Source: Rana temporaria
Taxonomy: Eukaryota; Chordata; Amphibia; Anura; Ranidae
DNA length: 64,000 nt
NCBI RefSeq assembly: GCF_905171775.1
Contig: NC_053492.1
Coordinates: forward strand, 326,828,720 to 326,892,719
Direction of reading: 5' to 3'
The notes below the pieces were generated by a model that was not told where the DNA came from, did no database searches, and saw only the letters and a program-made list of their open reading frames with translations. The position numbers were made by a program, and so were the translations under genes. The number at the start of each line of letters is the position of its first letter. The first letter of the stretch is position 1. Positions 21,060 to 30,913 of this stretch are shown here, piece by piece.

Positions 21060-21960
21060 CTGGGGCAAAGCAGACCCTAACTGACGCTAAAATTTAATTG
21101 ATATCACCCGCCGGGCGATCAGGGGGTTAAACTTTTATTGGATGATATACACCAGGTGCCCTGATGCTATAAACAGCAAACTAACTAACCAGCATCAACC
21201 GTAACACTTATACGGTAATCACTGGTGAAAGGGTTAACTAGGGGGCAATCAGGGGGTTAAAACCTTTATTAGGTAATATATGGGGGTACCTGGCGCTTTA
21301 TAAAAACCTGCCGGCGAATCTAAATAACTAACTGGCTAACCAGCATCACCAGTAACACTTATACGGTGATCACTGGTGAAAGAGTTAACTTTAGGGGCAA
21401 TCAGGGGTTAAAACCTTTATTTAGAAAATGTATGGGGGTACCTAACGCTATAAAAACCTGGCGCGAACCTCAAAAAATAACTAGCTACCTAGCGGCACCA
21501 GCGACACTAATACAGTGATCAGAAAAACGATTGCTTAGTGACCCTGGCAATAGGGGGTGAAAGGGTTAACTCTAGGGGCAACCAGGGGTTAAAACATTTA
21601 TGGGGGTACCTAATGCTATAAAAACCTGGCGGCGAACCTAAAAAAAAAACTAGCTACGTAGCGGCACCAGTGACACTAATACAGCGATCAGAAAACCGAT
21701 CGCTTAGTGACGCTGGCAATAGGGGGTGAAAGGGTTAACTAGGGTGGTGATCAAGGGGTTAAACCTTTATTAGGGGGGTAGGGGGCTACACTGGACCTAA
21801 AGGGGCCTAAGACTAACTGCCCTGCAACTTTTAACTGTCACACTGACACTAAATGCAGTGATCAGTAAATAAATGATCACTGCAATCAGTGACACTGTGA
21901 CAGGGGGCTGGGGGGGGGGGGGTGATCGGGGGGTGACTGGGGGGGGGGTTAAGTGTGCCT
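21060..21960. repeat. Diverged tandem repeat, about 150-170 bp unit, 4-5 copies
   Basis: Repeated blocks in order: 'cagtgatca', 'gggtgaaagggttaact', 'gggcaatcaggggttaaa', 'tatgggggtacct', 'tataaaaacctggc'. The block 'aaaaacctg' recurs at about 21303, 21453 and 21621. Part of the outer TTAA element. Confidence 0.75.
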
Positions 21961-22246
21961 ATGTGTCACTGGTGTCAGTGGTCTGTTGGTGCAACTTACT
22001 TGTGATGTCTTCTCTCCGCTCGCCGAACGAAAATACCACCAAGAGGAGAAATGACATCACTTCCTCCTGCCTGTGTTTACATTACACAGGCAGAGGAAGT
22101 CCTTCGGGGGAAGGAGATTGGCTGGGAGCGATCGCGCCCCCGACCCGCGGATAGGCAGGCACGTACCGGCACGTGCATCTGCCTGTACATGCCATTCTGC
22201 CGACGTATATTTACATGCGGCAGTCGTTAAGTGGTTAAAGGACTTA

Positions 22247-22918
22247 GGGCCAGATTCAGGTACAATTGCGCCTGTGTAACGTAAGCCGTTTACGTTACAC
22301 CGCCGCAAGTTTTCAGTTTTAGTGCCCGATCCACAAAGCACTTACCTGGAAACTTGCGGCGGTGTATGGTAAACACGTCCGGCGCAAGGCGGTCCAAATC
22401 GAATAGGGGGGGTACCATTTAAATTAGGCACGCTCCCGCGCCGGATCTACTGCGCATGCTCCGTTTCGAAATTCCCGCCGTGCTTTGCGCGAACTGACGT
22501 CATTTTTTCGATCGGCGACGTCTTACGCAAACGACGTGAAATTTTAAATTTCGACGCGGGAACAACGGCCATACTTTATACAGCAATACGTTTGCTGTCT
22601 AAAGTTAAGGCACCCAAAACGACGACTAACTTTGCGACGGGAAACTAGACTAGCGGCGACGTAGCGAACGCAAAAAAAAACACCGTGGATCGCCGTAACA
22701 CCTAATTTGCATACCCAACGCTGGTTTACGACGCGAACTCCCCCCCCAGCGGCGGCCGCGGTACTGCATTCTAAGATCCGACAGTGTAAAACAATTACAC
22801 CTGTCGGATCTTAGGGATATCTATGCGTAACTGGTTATATGAATCAGACGCATAGATACTCAGAGATACGACGGAGTATCTGAGATACTCCGTCGTATCT
22901 CCTTTGTGAATCTGGGCC
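22247..22918. mobile_element. Palindromic MITE (GGGCCAGATTCA family)
   Basis: TTA at 22244-22246 and 22919-22921. Ends GGGCCAGATTCA and TGAATCTGGGCC are inverse. Internal inverse blocks include 'gatactccgtcgtatct' with 'agatacgacggagtatc'. A 3-bp TTA duplication fits the PIF/Harbinger type (inference). Inserted next to the BEL/Pao pol remnant. 672 bp, non-coding. Confidence 0.75.
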
Positions 22919-22921
22919 TTA

Positions 22922-23335
22922 GATCCAGGCACAGACTCACTTCCCATGCAACGCAGCCTTGGTTTGCTTTGGGACTTAAGATCTGACACCTTTACTTTCC
23001 AAGTGAACACAGAAGAAAAACCCTTTACCCGTAGAGGTGTCCTGTCTACCATAAACAGCCTGTATGATCCTTTAGGCTTTGCAGCACCTGTCACCATCCA
23101 GGGTAAGGCACTACTTAGAGACTTAACCTGAGTCGTTAGATTGGGACCACCCTCTCCCCACCGACAGGGAAAACTTATGGCTGGATTGGAAGGACTCACT
23201 AATAGCTTTATCCAGCCTTAAAATTCCACCCCCATATGCTCCTCTGTCATCTGCAGACGTTCAGATACAAAGATTTTGTGTGTTTTCGGATGCTTCTGTT
23301 AAAGCAATTGCTGCTGTAGCTTACCTGGAAACCAT
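22922..23335 (+). pseudogene. BEL/Pao reverse transcriptase end and RNase H start
   Basis: LGLLWDLRSDTFTFQVN, then FTRRGVLSTINSLYDPLGF are hallmarks of the Pao-type RT C-terminus. A TGA follows ALLRDLT at about 23130. A further frame carries the RNase H start CVFSDASVKAIAAVAYL, with its first aspartate. The rest of RNase H is missing: sequence jumps to integrase at about 23336. Confidence 0.82.
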
Positions 23336-24135
23336 GGACACTTCAAGTTTCATTAATGCTCTTAGACGTTTCATTGCAATCAGAGGCCCAGTGAAACTCA
23401 TTCGCTCTGACAGAGTGTCTAACTTTGTAGGAGCAGTAAAAGAACTTCAAATTCCTTCTAACTTGGAAGTTCTCAGAGTAGAATGATACTTGAGTGAACA
23501 AGACTGCATGTGGATCTTCCACCCTCCTCACTCTATTCACATAGGAGGCGTTTGGGAGAGGATGATAGGCACAGCTCGAAGAATTCTTGACTCTATCTTC
23601 TTACACGTAGGAACTGCAAGGCTTACCCACAAATGTTTAGTGACATTTATGGCAGAGGTTACAGCTATCATTAACGCCAGACCTTTGACATCAATTTCAA
23701 GTGATTTTGAAGATCCAGTGGTCCTCACACCTGCCATGTTACTCTCGCAAAAGACTAGTCTTGCCAGTGCTCCAGCTGGAGAGTTTTGTGAGAAGGACCT
23801 TTACAAACATCAATGGAGACAAGTACAAATTCTTGCCAATACCTTCTGGAGCCGGTAGGGAACAATATATATCTACTCTACAAGTAAGGAGAAAGTGGCA
23901 CACTGAAAAACCTAATCTTAAACTTGGTGATGTTGTGCTCATGAAAGATTGCCAGACACTAAGGAATATGTGGCCTTTAGGTCTGGTCACCAAAGTACTC
24001 CCAAGCAAGGACAATCGTGTCCATAGGGTCGAGGTCAAGATCTTTCAACGGAATGAGGCTAAAGTATTCTTAAGACCAGTGACCGAACTTGTTCTGTTGC
24101 TTTCTACGGAGGACTCTATTAGTGACATCACTTGA
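23336..24135 (+). pseudogene. BEL/Pao integrase, partial and broken
   Basis: Core pieces: FINALRRFIAIRGPVKLIRSD (start of the DDE core, second acidic residue), then a TGA near 23484, then WIFHPPHSIHIGGVWERMIG with the catalytic glutamate region, and AEVTAIINARPLTSIS. A frameshift near 23850 leads into the C-terminal part (LQVRRKWHTEKPNLKLGDVV, then RNMWPLGLV). The zinc-binding N-terminus and first catalytic aspartate are absent. Confidence 0.82.
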
Positions 24136-24140
24136 CATCA

Positions 24141-24149
24141 GGCGGGGAG
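24141..24149 (+). promoter_or_regulatory. Polypurine tract before BEL/Pao 3' LTR
   Basis: GGCGGGGAG directly precedes the LTR start TGTTCTGTCC. Position fits plus-strand priming in LTR elements. Confidence 0.6.
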
Positions 24150-24323
24150 TGTTCTGTCCTCCAGACTTATATTCTGATTACCTGTATCTGAGTTGTTGAA
24201 ATAACATTTAAGGTTTGTAATTTACATAAGACAATCATATGTGGAGTGCAGGCTCCATCTAGCTTTTTTTTTTTTTTTTGGTATGCTGCAGTGTTCCGTT
24301 TATTCGGTTTACTGTATGTTTAG
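24150..24323 (+). repeat. BEL/Pao 3' LTR, left part
   Basis: Matches 6995-7163 of the 5' LTR, with an expanded T-run near 24266. Interrupted after TTAA at 24324-24327. Confidence 0.88.
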
Positions 24324-24861
24324 TTAACCACTTGCTTACTGGGCACATAAACCCCCTTGGTGCCCAGGCGAAATTTCAGTTTCCGGCACTGCATCGCTTT
24401 AACTGACATTTGCGCGGTCATGCGACGTGGCTCCCAAACAAAATTTACGTTCTTTTTTCCCCACAAATAGAGCTTTCTTTTGGTGGTATTTGATCACCTC
24501 TGCGGTTTTTATTTGTTGCGCTATAAACAAAAATAGAGCGACAATTTAAAAAAAATATATATATTTTTTACTTGTTGCTATAATAAATATCCCAATTTTT
24601 TTAAAAAAAAATAAAAAAAAATTCTCAGTTAAGGCTGATACATATTTTTCAACGTATTTTTGTAAAAAAAAAAATCGCAATAAGCGACTGGTTTGCGCAA
24701 AAGTTATAGCGCCTACAAAATGGGGAACAGAATTATGATTTTTTTTTATTATTTTTTTTTTACTAGTAATGGCGGCGATCTGCGATATTGCGGCGGACGT
24801 ATCGGACACTTTTGACACAAATTTGGGACCATTCACATTTATACAGCGATCAGTGCTATAA

Positions 24862-25044
24862 AAAAGAGATTTTTAATACAGCTTACCTGTAAAATCTTTT
24901 TCTTGGAGTACATCACGGGACACAGAGCGGCATTCATTACTATATGGGTTATATGGAGTACCTTCAGGTGTTGACACTGGCAATCTCAAACAGGAAATGC
25001 CCCTCCCTATATAACCCCCTCCCATAGGAGGAGTACCTCAGTTT
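24862..25044. repeat. DIRS copy 2 left inverted terminal repeat
   Basis: From 'catcacgggacacagagcgg' to 'gaggagtacctcagtttt' it is the inverse of 30763-30913. The outermost ~36 bp are unique to the left end. Confidence 0.9.
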
Positions 25045-25094
25045 TGTAGCAAGCAGTATGCCTCCCAAAATGGTCCCCAAAAGAGGGGTGGGAG

Positions 25095-25205
25095 CTCTGT
25101 GTCCCGTGATGTACTCCAAGAAAAAGATTTTACAGGTAAGCTGTATTAAAAATCTCTTTTTCTTTATCGTTACATCACGGGACACAGAGCGGCATTCATT
25201 ACTAT
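25095..25205. repeat. DIRS copy 2 internal complementary region
   Basis: 'tacaggtaagctgtattaaa' is inverse to the extreme left end and 'ctttatcgttacatcacggg' inverse to the right end, so the joined ends are stored internally. Confidence 0.85.
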
Positions 25206-25377
25206 ATGGGATGTCCCAAAGCAATGCTTACAATGAGGGGAGGGAGAACATCTCCAAGACAAAAGGATTTAATTTTAGAGATATACTCAAATCCTAATAA
25301 ATCCAACTTAGTTGAGAAAAATCATTTTAAATTTTAAATTTAACTAAAAAAAGGGGAGCCCCCGGAATCCGAGGGTC

Positions 25378-26532
25378 TCAAACTGCAGCCTGCAGCACTG
25401 CCTGCCCAAAGGCCGTATCAGTATTCCTTCTTACGTCCAACTGGTAGAATTTTGTAAACGTGTGGACAGAAGACCAGGTTGCCGCCTTGCAAACTTGAGC
25501 CATAGAGATCTGGTGATGTGCTGCCCAGGAGGCGCCCATGGCCCTAGTAGAATGAGCCTTTAATGATACTGGAGGAGGCAACCCCTTCAAGCCGTAGGCC
25601 TGAGTGATTAACTGCTTAATCCACCTAGAGATGGTGGACTTTGCAGCTGCCTGCCCCTTCTTGGGCCCATCCGGTAAAATGAACAACACATCCGTTTTCC
25701 GGATCTTCTCTGTAGCTTTAAGATAGGCCTTCATGGCCCTGACAATATCAAAGGTATGCAGCAACCCTTCCTTTCTGGAAGTAGGTTTAGGGAAGAAGGA
25801 TGGTAATACCAAATCCTGGTTTAGATGAAAACTGGATATAACCTTCGGTAGGAAGGAAGGATGAGGGCGGAGAACGACCCTGTCCTTATGAAAAATAAGA
25901 TATGGTTCCTTACAGGATAAGGCCGCCAGTTCCGATACTCTTCTTGCGGAAACTATGGCGACCAAAAATACTAACTTCCTTGTCAGTAAAACCAAAGGAA
26001 TTTCAGCCAACGGCTCAAACGGTTGTTTCTGCAAACTTGACAGAACAAGATTTAAATCCCACGGGCAAAGCGGGGATTTAACTGGAGGTTTAATACGTAA
26101 GACCCCTTGAAGGAAGGTCTTAACCAGCGAGTGGGTGGCCAGCGGCCGCTGAAACCACACTGACAGAGCTGAGATCTGTCCCTTGATTGTGCTTAATGCC
26201 AATCCCTTATCCACTCCTAGCTGGAGAAAACTTAAAACTCTATCGATGGTGAACTTGCGAGGAAGCCATAGCTTGGACTCACACCAGCCTACATAGGCCT
26301 TCCAGACCCTGTGATAAATCACCCTAGAGACCGGTTTCCTGGCTCTGATTAGGGTAGAGATTACTTTCTGAGACAGACCTCTACCCCTGAGAATCAGGGA
26401 TTCAGCTTCCAGGCCGTCAAATTTAGATGCCGTAAGGCAGGGTGGAGGATCGGACCTTGCGATAGCAGGTCTGGCCGTAGAGGAAGAGTCCAAGGGTCTC
26501 CCACTACCATCTTCAGGATTAGTGAATACCAT
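25378..26532 (-). CDS. DIRS tyrosine recombinase, intact
   Basis: A 384-residue protein if started at the Met at 26532. The frame is open far upstream, to 28230, but that part overlaps the RT gene and looks like its shadow. This family replaces integrase in DIRS elements: it joins the circular DNA copy to the target by site-specific recombination in the nucleus. Catalytic residues are all visible: arginine in ARRVSELAAL (about 197), HSTR (H327, R330), and the nucleophile Y363 in TKFYQL. The N-terminal helical part contains LSFLQLGVDKGLALSTIKG. The last codons overlap nothing; stop is at 25378. Same reading frame as Gag; relative to RT it is shifted by one base. How it is translated is not evident. 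Confidence 0.88.
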   Translation of the reverse strand: MVFTNPEDGSGRPLDSSSTARPAIARSDPPPCLTASKFDGLEAESLILRGRGLSQKVISTLIRARKPVSRVIYHRVWKAYVGWCESKLWLPRKFTIDRVLSFLQLGVDKGLALSTIKGQISALSVWFQRPLATHSLVKTFLQGVLRIKPPVKSPLCPWDLNLVLSSLQKQPFEPLAEIPLVLLTRKLVFLVAIVSARRVSELAALSCKEPYLIFHKDRVVLRPHPSFLPKVISSFHLNQDLVLPSFFPKPTSRKEGLLHTFDIVRAMKAYLKATEKIRKTDVLFILPDGPKKGQAAAKSTISRWIKQLITQAYGLKGLPPPVSLKAHSTRAMGASWAAHHQISMAQVCKAATWSSVHTFTKFYQLDVRRNTDTAFGQAVLQAAV

Positions 26533-28418
26533 GCCCTTCTGGGCCATGCTGGAGCTACCAGGATGACTGGTATGTGCTCCACCCTGATCCTGCGCAGCAG
26601 GCGGGGTAGTAACTGAAGCGGGGGAAACGCATAAAGAAGTTTGAACTGATGCCAAGGGCAAACCAGCGCATCGGTTCCGCAGGCCATCGGATCCCTTGAG
26701 CGGGATATGAACCTGTCTAGCTTCTTGTTGAGTCTCGATGCCATAATATCCACGTCCGGCACTCCCCATCTTTGGCAGAGTGCTTGAAAGATCTGTGGAT
26801 GCAGAGACCATTCCCCCGGCAATAGAGTCTGGCGGCTTAAGAAGTCCGCCTGAAAGTTGTCCACTCCGGGAATAAATATTGCCGATATGCAGGGCACATG
26901 AGCCTCTGCCCATAGGAGAATCAAGCTCACCTCTCTCTGAGCGGCTTGACTCCTGGTTCCCCCTTGGTGATTTATGTATGCCACGGCCGTGGCATTGTCT
27001 GATTGAATTCTCACCGGGAACCCCTGCAATTTTGACGTCCAAGCCCTGAGGGCTAGTCGAGCAGCTCTGAGCTCCAAGATGTTGATGGGCAACTGCTTCT
27101 CTGGCTTTGCCCAAGTACCTTGGCGAGTGCAACCATCCAAAATTGCTCCCCAGCCCGTCAGGCTGGCGTCTGTGGTCACTATCTTCCAAGCCACTGGGCT
27201 GAAAGACTTCCCCTTCAGTAGATTCTGAGGGTCTAACCACCAACACAGACTTTGTCGGACTCTTGATGAGAGCGGCAACGGGATATCCAAGGCCTGTGGC
27301 CTTCTGCTCCATGCTGACAGGATGGCTGCCTGCAGGATGCGAGTGTGGCTCTGGGCGTATGGTACCGCCTCGAATGTGGCCACCATCTTGCCTAGTAATC
27401 TCATACATAGGCGAATAGTCGGTTCTTTCTTGCTTAGAACCAGTAGGATTAATTCCTTGATGGCTTTGACCTTCATCAGAGGTAGAAACACCCTTTGTTG
27501 TTCTGTGTCTAATCTCATGCCGAGATATTCCAACTGCCTTGTGGGCTGGAATGCTGACTTTTCTCGATTTAGGACCCAGCCGAACCTCTCGAGGTATTGG
27601 ACCGTGAGGGCCACTGCTCGCTCCAAGCCGGGAGACAAGTGATCTATGACTAGGAGGTCGTCCAGGTATGCTAGGATCGTGACCCCTTGGATCCTTAGCT
27701 TGGCTAGGATTGGAGCTAGGACCTTCGTGAACACCCGGGGGGCCGTAGCCAACCCGAAGGGAAGCGCCACGAATTGGAAATGACGCGAAGCCACCATAAA
27801 GCGTAGATATCTTTGATGTGGCTGATAAATTGGAACATGAAGGTAGGCATCCTTTATGTCTATGGACGCCATGAAGTCGTCCCTTTGGAGTGTGGCAGCT
27901 GCTGACCGCACGGATTCCATCCGAAATGAGCGGACTTTTAGGTATGCATTTACCATCTTTAGGTCCAAAATTGGCCTGACATCTCCATTGGACTTTGGGA
28001 TGATGAATAGGTTGGAGTAGAAACCCAGCCCCTGTTCCAGGACTGGTACCTCCACTATTACTTCCTGGGAAAGTAGATGATTTAATGCCGACATTAATGC
28101 GGCTCCCTTCACCGGATCGTTTGGAATCCTTGACTCCTGGAAATGAGGAGGAGGAAACTTTAGGAAATCTAATTTGTAGCCCGTGGCCACGGAAGACCGT
28201 ACCCACTTGTCGGGAATGCTTGCTTCCCAAACCTCTGAAAAGAGTCGCAGCCTTCCCCCCACCTTCGTGGGTGGGGGCGCCCCTTCATAAGGTCGGCTTG
28301 GGGGCTGGTTTTGCTGGCTTGCGAAACCACTGCTTTCTGCCTCTAGCAGCCTGTCCCTGCGACTTGCTGTTGAAGCTGAAGTTTGCTTTCGCAGGAGGCC
28401 GTCGATACTGTTTGGCAT
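26394..28418 (-). CDS. DIRS reverse transcriptase-RNase H polyprotein, intact
   Basis: 674 codons without a stop. RT domain about residues 110-300: ASIDIKDAYLHVPI (catalytic D187), FVALPFGLATAPRVF and YLDD at 251-254. RNase H about 410-530: TTDASLTGWGA (D417), INILELRAA (E449), IQSDNATAVA (D474) and QADFLSR (D525). A C-terminal domain (about 555-660) has LLYAFPPL and APAWPRRAWY; in DIRS elements this segment has been likened to Dam-type methyltransferases, though I cannot confirm the catalytic motif. It overlaps the end of Gag by 134 bases in a +1 frame, so expression needs frameshifting, reinitiation or a separate transcript; the Met at 28418 is the first in frame. Confidence 0.9.
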   Translation of the reverse strand: MPNSIDGLLRKQTSASTASRRDRLLEAESSGFASQQNQPPSRPYEGAPPPTKVGGRLRLFSEVWEASIPDKWVRSSVATGYKLDFLKFPPPHFQESRIPNDPVKGAALMSALNHLLSQEVIVEVPVLEQGLGFYSNLFIIPKSNGDVRPILDLKMVNAYLKVRSFRMESVRSAAATLQRDDFMASIDIKDAYLHVPIYQPHQRYLRFMVASRHFQFVALPFGLATAPRVFTKVLAPILAKLRIQGVTILAYLDDLLVIDHLSPGLERAVALTVQYLERFGWVLNREKSAFQPTRQLEYLGMRLDTEQQRVFLPLMKVKAIKELILLVLSKKEPTIRLCMRLLGKMVATFEAVPYAQSHTRILQAAILSAWSRRPQALDIPLPLSSRVRQSLCWWLDPQNLLKGKSFSPVAWKIVTTDASLTGWGAILDGCTRQGTWAKPEKQLPINILELRAARLALRAWTSKLQGFPVRIQSDNATAVAYINHQGGTRSQAAQREVSLILLWAEAHVPCISAIFIPGVDNFQADFLSRQTLLPGEWSLHPQIFQALCQRWGVPDVDIMASRLNKKLDRFISRSRDPMACGTDALVCPWHQFKLLYAFPPLQLLPRLLRRIRVEHIPVILVAPAWPRRAWYSLILKMVVGDPWTLPLRPDLLSQGPILHPALRHLNLTAWKLNP

Positions 28419-29607
28419 TAGAGGGCCCCTGCCCAGGGGAGCACTGTCGTTTAAACCCAGGCCCCTGAAACTTCTTTTTTGTTGGCAAGAGAGTACTTTT
28501 GCCGCTTGAAATGGTCTGAATGTATTTATCTAGGTCTTCTCCGAAGAGTCGTCCTCCATGGAAGGGGAACCCTACCAGGAGCTTCTTGCATGGGGGCTCG
28601 GCCTCCCAGCTTTTTAACCATAAGAGTCTTCTCATATGGATAAGGGATAACGATAAACGTGACGCTTGCTGGATAGAATCCTTAATTGCGTCTACCGTAA
28701 AGCATATGGCCCTAGGGACATCCGAAAATTCTTCTGCCTGCTGGGCAGGAATAAGTTTAAGCATCTGCTTAATTTGATCCGATAATGCTTGAGCAACCCC
28801 AATCGCAGCCACAGCTGGCTGCACTACTGCCCCTGCAGTAGTGAAGGAGTTCTTAAGTAGTGCTTCCAAGCGTTTATCAACTGGATCTTTGAACACCTGT
28901 ATGTTTTCTACAGGGCATGTTAACGATTTGTTAACACATGAGATGGCTGCGTCCACCGCAGGAGTAGCCCATCTCTTGGAAACTTTATCTTCCATAGGAT
29001 ATAGGGCAGAGAATCTTTTAGGTGGTAAAAAGATCCTATCTGGCTTGCTCCAATCTTGGAACAAAACTCCCTCTAGCAGAGGATGGATCGGAAACACTGC
29101 ATTGCTTTGAGGCGCCCTTAGTGAGCCCAAAGCTGAAACCGTCGATACTTGGAGATCTGGTACCGGCAAGTTGAATGCACTATGGACCAAGTCCGTTAAG
29201 GCTTGAATCCACCAGCTCTCCCCTTGGGAGACTGCTCCAGACTCCTCTGTATCCGGGTCTTCGATCCCTGAACCTGCTTGGTCCTTGTCCAAGAGGTCGT
29301 CCAATTCCCCTGAGGAAAGGACCTCCTCTTCCGAGGGTCCACGCTCGGGCGACGGAGACCTAATCAGTTTACTGCCCCGCATAGCTGTGGCTATCATTTT
29401 TCCCATTCTTTTCTCCATCTCTTTTAAAGAGGTGAGTAATACCTCGTCCGTGACCACCTTAGGGTTGGACTGACCCGCGCCAGCTCCAGCCCCAGATCCC
29501 GATGGCCCCAAGGCTCCTTCTGGGGAAAGCAGTGGCATAACCTTGTCCGAGACCTCAGACTCTCTGGGGGAACCCCCACCTCTTGTACCCTCTGACCCGG
29601 ATGCCAT
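28285..29607 (-). CDS. DIRS Gag-like ORF1, intact
   Basis: 440 codons from Met at 29607. N-terminus glycine/serine/glutamate-rich (about 1-130), then a helical middle (ESWWIQALTDLVHSAFN, FPIHPLLEGVLFQDW) and a basic C-terminus (about 360-440: KRQCSPGQGPSNAKQYRRPP, ending KPAPKPTL). No zinc knuckle is visible, usual for DIRS Gag; the basic tail may bind RNA (inference). A proline/serine-rich patch at about 80-125 is acidic. Recognised by position and by shared blocks with copies 1 and 3. Confidence 0.75.
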   Translation of the reverse strand: MASGSEGTRGGGSPRESEVSDKVMPLLSPEGALGPSGSGAGAGAGQSNPKVVTDEVLLTSLKEMEKRMGKMIATAMRGSKLIRSPSPERGPSEEEVLSSGELDDLLDKDQAGSGIEDPDTEESGAVSQGESWWIQALTDLVHSAFNLPVPDLQVSTVSALGSLRAPQSNAVFPIHPLLEGVLFQDWSKPDRIFLPPKRFSALYPMEDKVSKRWATPAVDAAISCVNKSLTCPVENIQVFKDPVDKRLEALLKNSFTTAGAVVQPAVAAIGVAQALSDQIKQMLKLIPAQQAEEFSDVPRAICFTVDAIKDSIQQASRLSLSLIHMRRLLWLKSWEAEPPCKKLLVGFPFHGGRLFGEDLDKYIQTISSGKSTLLPTKKKFQGPGFKRQCSPGQGPSNAKQYRRPPAKANFSFNSKSQGQAARGRKQWFRKPAKPAPKPTL

Positions 29608-30762
29608 GGTACAATACCGAGGTACACCTGCTAGCTTATTGGTACTTGGAACTATAAATAGTTAATTGTCCAAACACCTGTTTGGGGGATAAAAAATGCC
29701 TCCTCTCCCCTAGATGACCTTTTTCTTTTTTTTTTTTTTTTTTTTGTTTTTCAAATCCAGGAAAGAAAAAGCATTCTGTCCCCCTAAGTAGTATTGCCAA
29801 AGAAAAACTATTGAAATGGAAAAGAACAGCCTATTTCTAGGCTTGAAAACAGTCTTCTAGAAGACTGTAATATCTTTTGTGGCCACCGTGTGTCCTCGGC
29901 GCCCCGTGCTGCCGCTCTGTTCTTTCCCTCCTCAGTTCCAATCTTAGAATGAGCTGCTGGAACGAAAAAGGAAGGGCCGCCCCTTCCTTAAGCAGCTGAC
30001 CCGCCCTTCCCCCCTCAGCTCAACGGCGCGAATTGCGCCTATAACACGGGGATGCGCGCGCGCGCGCCCGCCGAGGGGGGGGGGGGGGTTGGGGGGAAGG
30101 GAGCCTCTCCACGAGGAGGTCAGCGTCTGCCTGCTTTGCAGGCTCTGAGGAGGAAGAACCGATGGAGCACCGCCTGGAGGCTTGCAGGTAAGCACAGCTC
30201 TCTGAACACACACACACATACACACAGGCCCCACTCAATGCTTTTCCAACACTACAAGGGAGGTCACTTCTTATGGGGAAAAATACACATAGAGCCATCC
30301 TATCATTAAAGATATGTGACTAGTTTGCCAGATGCAGTGCATAACTTTAGGCATGTCCCCTGTGACCCCCCAGAAAAAACCTGCTAAGAACCAAGTTCCG
30401 CAAGTTTTCCCCTCACTTACCTGCTCCATGCCGCAGGACTTTGCCAAGCAAGAGGCCCAATCTTCCCCCATCTCCGTGGGGCTGTCTAGACCTTCAGGCC
30501 CTGGGTTCCTATGAAGGATCCACTGTCCTGGGCCCATATAGCACCCTGGCAACAGAAACATTAGGCCCCCAAAGGTTTCTAAGTTCTGGGCCCAGGGTCC
30601 AGCTCTCTAAAAAGAAAAGCATTATGGGCTATACCCCAAGGGTTTGGGGTCCGGTTACTGACCACTTTAGCACTGAGGCCTTTGGACAGAACCGGTTAGC
30701 TCACCTAATCCCAAGGATGCGGAGGCAAGCTAAACCATGACCAACACCTAAGACACTGGCGT
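29608..30762 (-). other. DIRS copy 2 5' untranslated region
   Basis: No gene. Poly-T at about 29732-29746, a CG-alternating run at 30053-30070, a G-run at 30076-30089, and CA repeats at 30210-30227. Likely carries the promoter together with the right ITR. Confidence 0.5.
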
Positions 30763-30913
30763 AAAAACTGAGGTACTCCTCCTATGGGAGGGGGTTATAT
30801 AGGGAGGGGCATTTCCTGTTTGAGATTGCCAGTGTCAACACCTGAAGGTACTCCATATAACCCATATAGTAATGAATGCCGCTCTGTGTCCCGTGATGTA
30901 ACGATAAAGAAAA
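30763..30913. repeat. DIRS copy 2 right inverted terminal repeat
   Basis: Inverse of the inner part of 24862-25044; ends ATGTAACGATAAAGAAAA. Confidence 0.9.

Larger units (their letters stand above)
14617..22234. mobile_element. Outer TTAA-type element with nested insertions
   Basis: Left terminus CCACTTAAGCCCC (the expected TTAA before it is decayed to ACAA). Right terminus GTTAAGTGG is followed by TTAA at 22235-22238. Contains the inner copy of the same family (14691-15599), an L1 fragment (16515-18619), a 71-bp MITE, a TA microsatellite and tandem repeats. Internal inverted segments ('ccaaatgaccccattttgga' near 16010 and 16395, inverse near 18730 and 19105) belong to it. I find no transposase frame. 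Confidence 0.6.
24862..30913 (-). mobile_element. DIRS retrotransposon copy 2, apparently complete
   Basis: ITRs at 24862-25044 and 30763-30913, internal complementary region at 25095-25205, and three open frames in DIRS order on the minus strand: Gag (28285-29607), RT-RNase H (26394-28418), tyrosine recombinase (25378-26532). All overlap as in known DIRS1-like elements. A distinct subfamily from copies 1 and 3: its termini differ in sequence. No target duplication, as expected. Confidence 0.9.

Noticed and set aside
26533..28230. Upstream 566 codons of the long minus-strand frame that ends in the recombinase
   Set aside because: It overlaps the RT-RNase H gene exactly in another frame and is rich in Ser/Gly/Arg/Pro, as expected for a shadow; only the part from 26532 looks like a real protein.
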